Below are positions 5,722 through 6,469 of a DNA stretch of 6,469 bases, in pieces; the stretch's first letter is position 1, and each line of letters starts with the position of its first letter. The stretch covers positions 1-6,469 of the forward strand of contig CALGIH010000069.1 in NCBI GenBank assembly GCA_937916035.1. Direction: 5' to 3'. The notes below the pieces were generated by a model, which worked only from the letters and a program-made list of their open reading frames with translations, was not told where the DNA came from and searched no databases. This DNA is from an uncultured Lacinutrix sp. (GTDB lineage Bacteria > Bacteroidota > Bacteroidia > Flavobacteriales > Flavobacteriaceae). Position numbers and translations under genes: made by a program.

Positions 5722-6455
5722 TATATTTTATCTAAAAATTCTGATTTTCGTTGACGAGCAACCGGAATTTCATGGTTTGATTCCATAATGAGATAGCCTT
5801 CGGTTTTTAAAAACTCTTTAATTTTATGAAGGCTTACAATGTAGGAGCTGTGTGTTCTAAAAAAGCTGGATTGTGGCAAAATTGCGTTTATATCTTTTAG
5901 TTTTTTTGTAACTACTTTTTTCTTATTATTTTTCAAATAGATAGTGCTATAATTGCCGTCAGATTGCACAAAAATAATATCATTAATATTTATAAAAATT
6001 AGTTTTCCATCTGCATTGATTGTGACTTTTTGTTTAGCAGGAGCATTATTAATATTTAGTAATAGCTGCTCAAGTCTATCAATTGATAGCACTTTAGAAT
6101 TGAATTTTTTAATTTTTCCAATAGTATCATTAAGATTGTCAGAATCAATTGGCTTCAATAAATAGTCAATAGCTTCATGCTTAAGTGCTTTTATAGCATA
6201 TTCGTCATAGGCTGTAGTAATTATAACTGGAAAATCATGATTGGTAAGTTTATCTAAAAACTAAAATCCATCCGTTGTAGGCATTTGAATGTCTAAAAAC
6301 AAACAATCAGGAGTGTTATGTTTTAAAAATTCCAAAGCATTTTCAGGGCTGGAAAATGTATCTAGGATGGTTATTTCGTCACTAAAATTAGTGAGCTCCC
6401 AGGACAAAATATGTATGGCTTTTGGCTCGTCGTCAACTATAACAACATTTATCAT
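5721..6455 (-). pseudogene. LytTR-type response regulator, interrupted by an in-frame TAG
   Basis: Two-component response regulator of the LytT/AgrA-like group, a cytoplasmic DNA-binding protein activated by phosphorylation. From the ATG at 6455 the frame gives a receiver start (VIVDDEPKA, acid pocket D8/D9/E10; phospho-acceptor D55 in LFLDIQMP). TAG follows at 6263-6261 (codon 65), then the same frame continues with no shift: VIITTAYDEYAIKAL (T80/T81) and YLLKPID (K101). A LytTR DNA-binding domain follows at about 140-244 (INDIIFVQSDGNYSTIYL, FFRTHSSYIVSLHKI). The whole would be 244 residues, a normal length. Homologues usually carry Glu after DGF, so GAG to TAG is a one-base explanation. 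The stop falls inside the receiver fold, not between domains, so the 64-residue piece and the downstream piece (nominal TTG start at 6158) should not work separately. The final TAA overlaps the kinase ATG (TAATG). Confidence 0.88.
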
Positions 6456-6469
6456 TAATTAAATTTTCT

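Noticed and set aside
5579..5788. 69-residue plus-strand open frame opposite the kinase N terminus
   Set aside because: Antisense to the signal peptide and the LytTR C terminus; the hydrophobic look comes from the complementary sequence.
5953..6165. 70-residue plus-strand open frame opposite the response regulator
   Set aside because: Antisense to the LytTR and receiver domains; no independent support.
85..6263. An alternative genetic code or stop-codon recoding (TAA read as Lys, TAG as Glu)
   Set aside because: TAA and TAG also end the intact genes in this window at family-normal positions, and frameshifts are present as well, so recoding does not explain the pattern.

Overview
The window looks like AT-rich chromosomal DNA from a member of the Flavobacteriaceae (Bacteroidota). 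This rests on the recognisable protein families (a dCMP deaminase followed by an S41 C-terminal processing protease, a DUF3109 protein, a LytTR regulator beside a TPR-containing LytS-type kinase). It is also supported by the lack of clear Shine-Dalgarno sequences, the TAATG stop/start overlaps, and promoter-like TAnnTTTG boxes of the Bacteroidota type. No rRNA, tRNA, CRISPR array, insertion sequence or phage gene was seen. The region is housekeeping plus signalling, densely packed, with only one intergenic gap of about 100 bp.

Layout from left to right. (1) 7-435 (+): a dCMP deaminase gene interrupted by an in-frame TAA at codon 27. (2) 435-2021 (+): an intact, membrane-anchored S41 (CtpA/Prc-like) protease whose start overlaps the deaminase stop. 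(3) A three-gene minus-strand operon, read from 3412 down to 2023: a MarC-family membrane protein, a 67-residue two-helix membrane protein, and a compact 200-residue FAD oxidoreductase. (4) 3416-3520: a divergent promoter region with a -7 box on each strand. (5) 3521-4090 (+): a cysteine-rich DUF3109 protein. (6) A minus-strand two-component module, read from 6455 down to 4091: a LytTR response regulator overlapping a TPR/transmembrane/LytS-type histidine kinase gene.

The main observation is that the damage is concentrated. The response regulator has an in-frame TAG in the middle of its receiver domain. The kinase gene is split into three reading frames, with the first shift at an A8 run and the second at a short junction just before the transmembrane segment. 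The kinase also appears to lack about 20 residues directly after the phospho-acceptor histidine motif. The deaminase has its own stop. The protease, oxidoreductase, small membrane protein, MarC and DUF3109 genes all read cleanly at family-like length. Either the signalling module and the deaminase are genuine recent pseudogenes, or this is an error-prone assembly. The sequence alone cannot settle which.

No convincing new biological system was found. The points most worth following are the decayed two-component operon, the A8 frameshift, the deletion beside the kinase histidine, and the MarC / small membrane protein / oxidoreductase operon, whose function is unknown.
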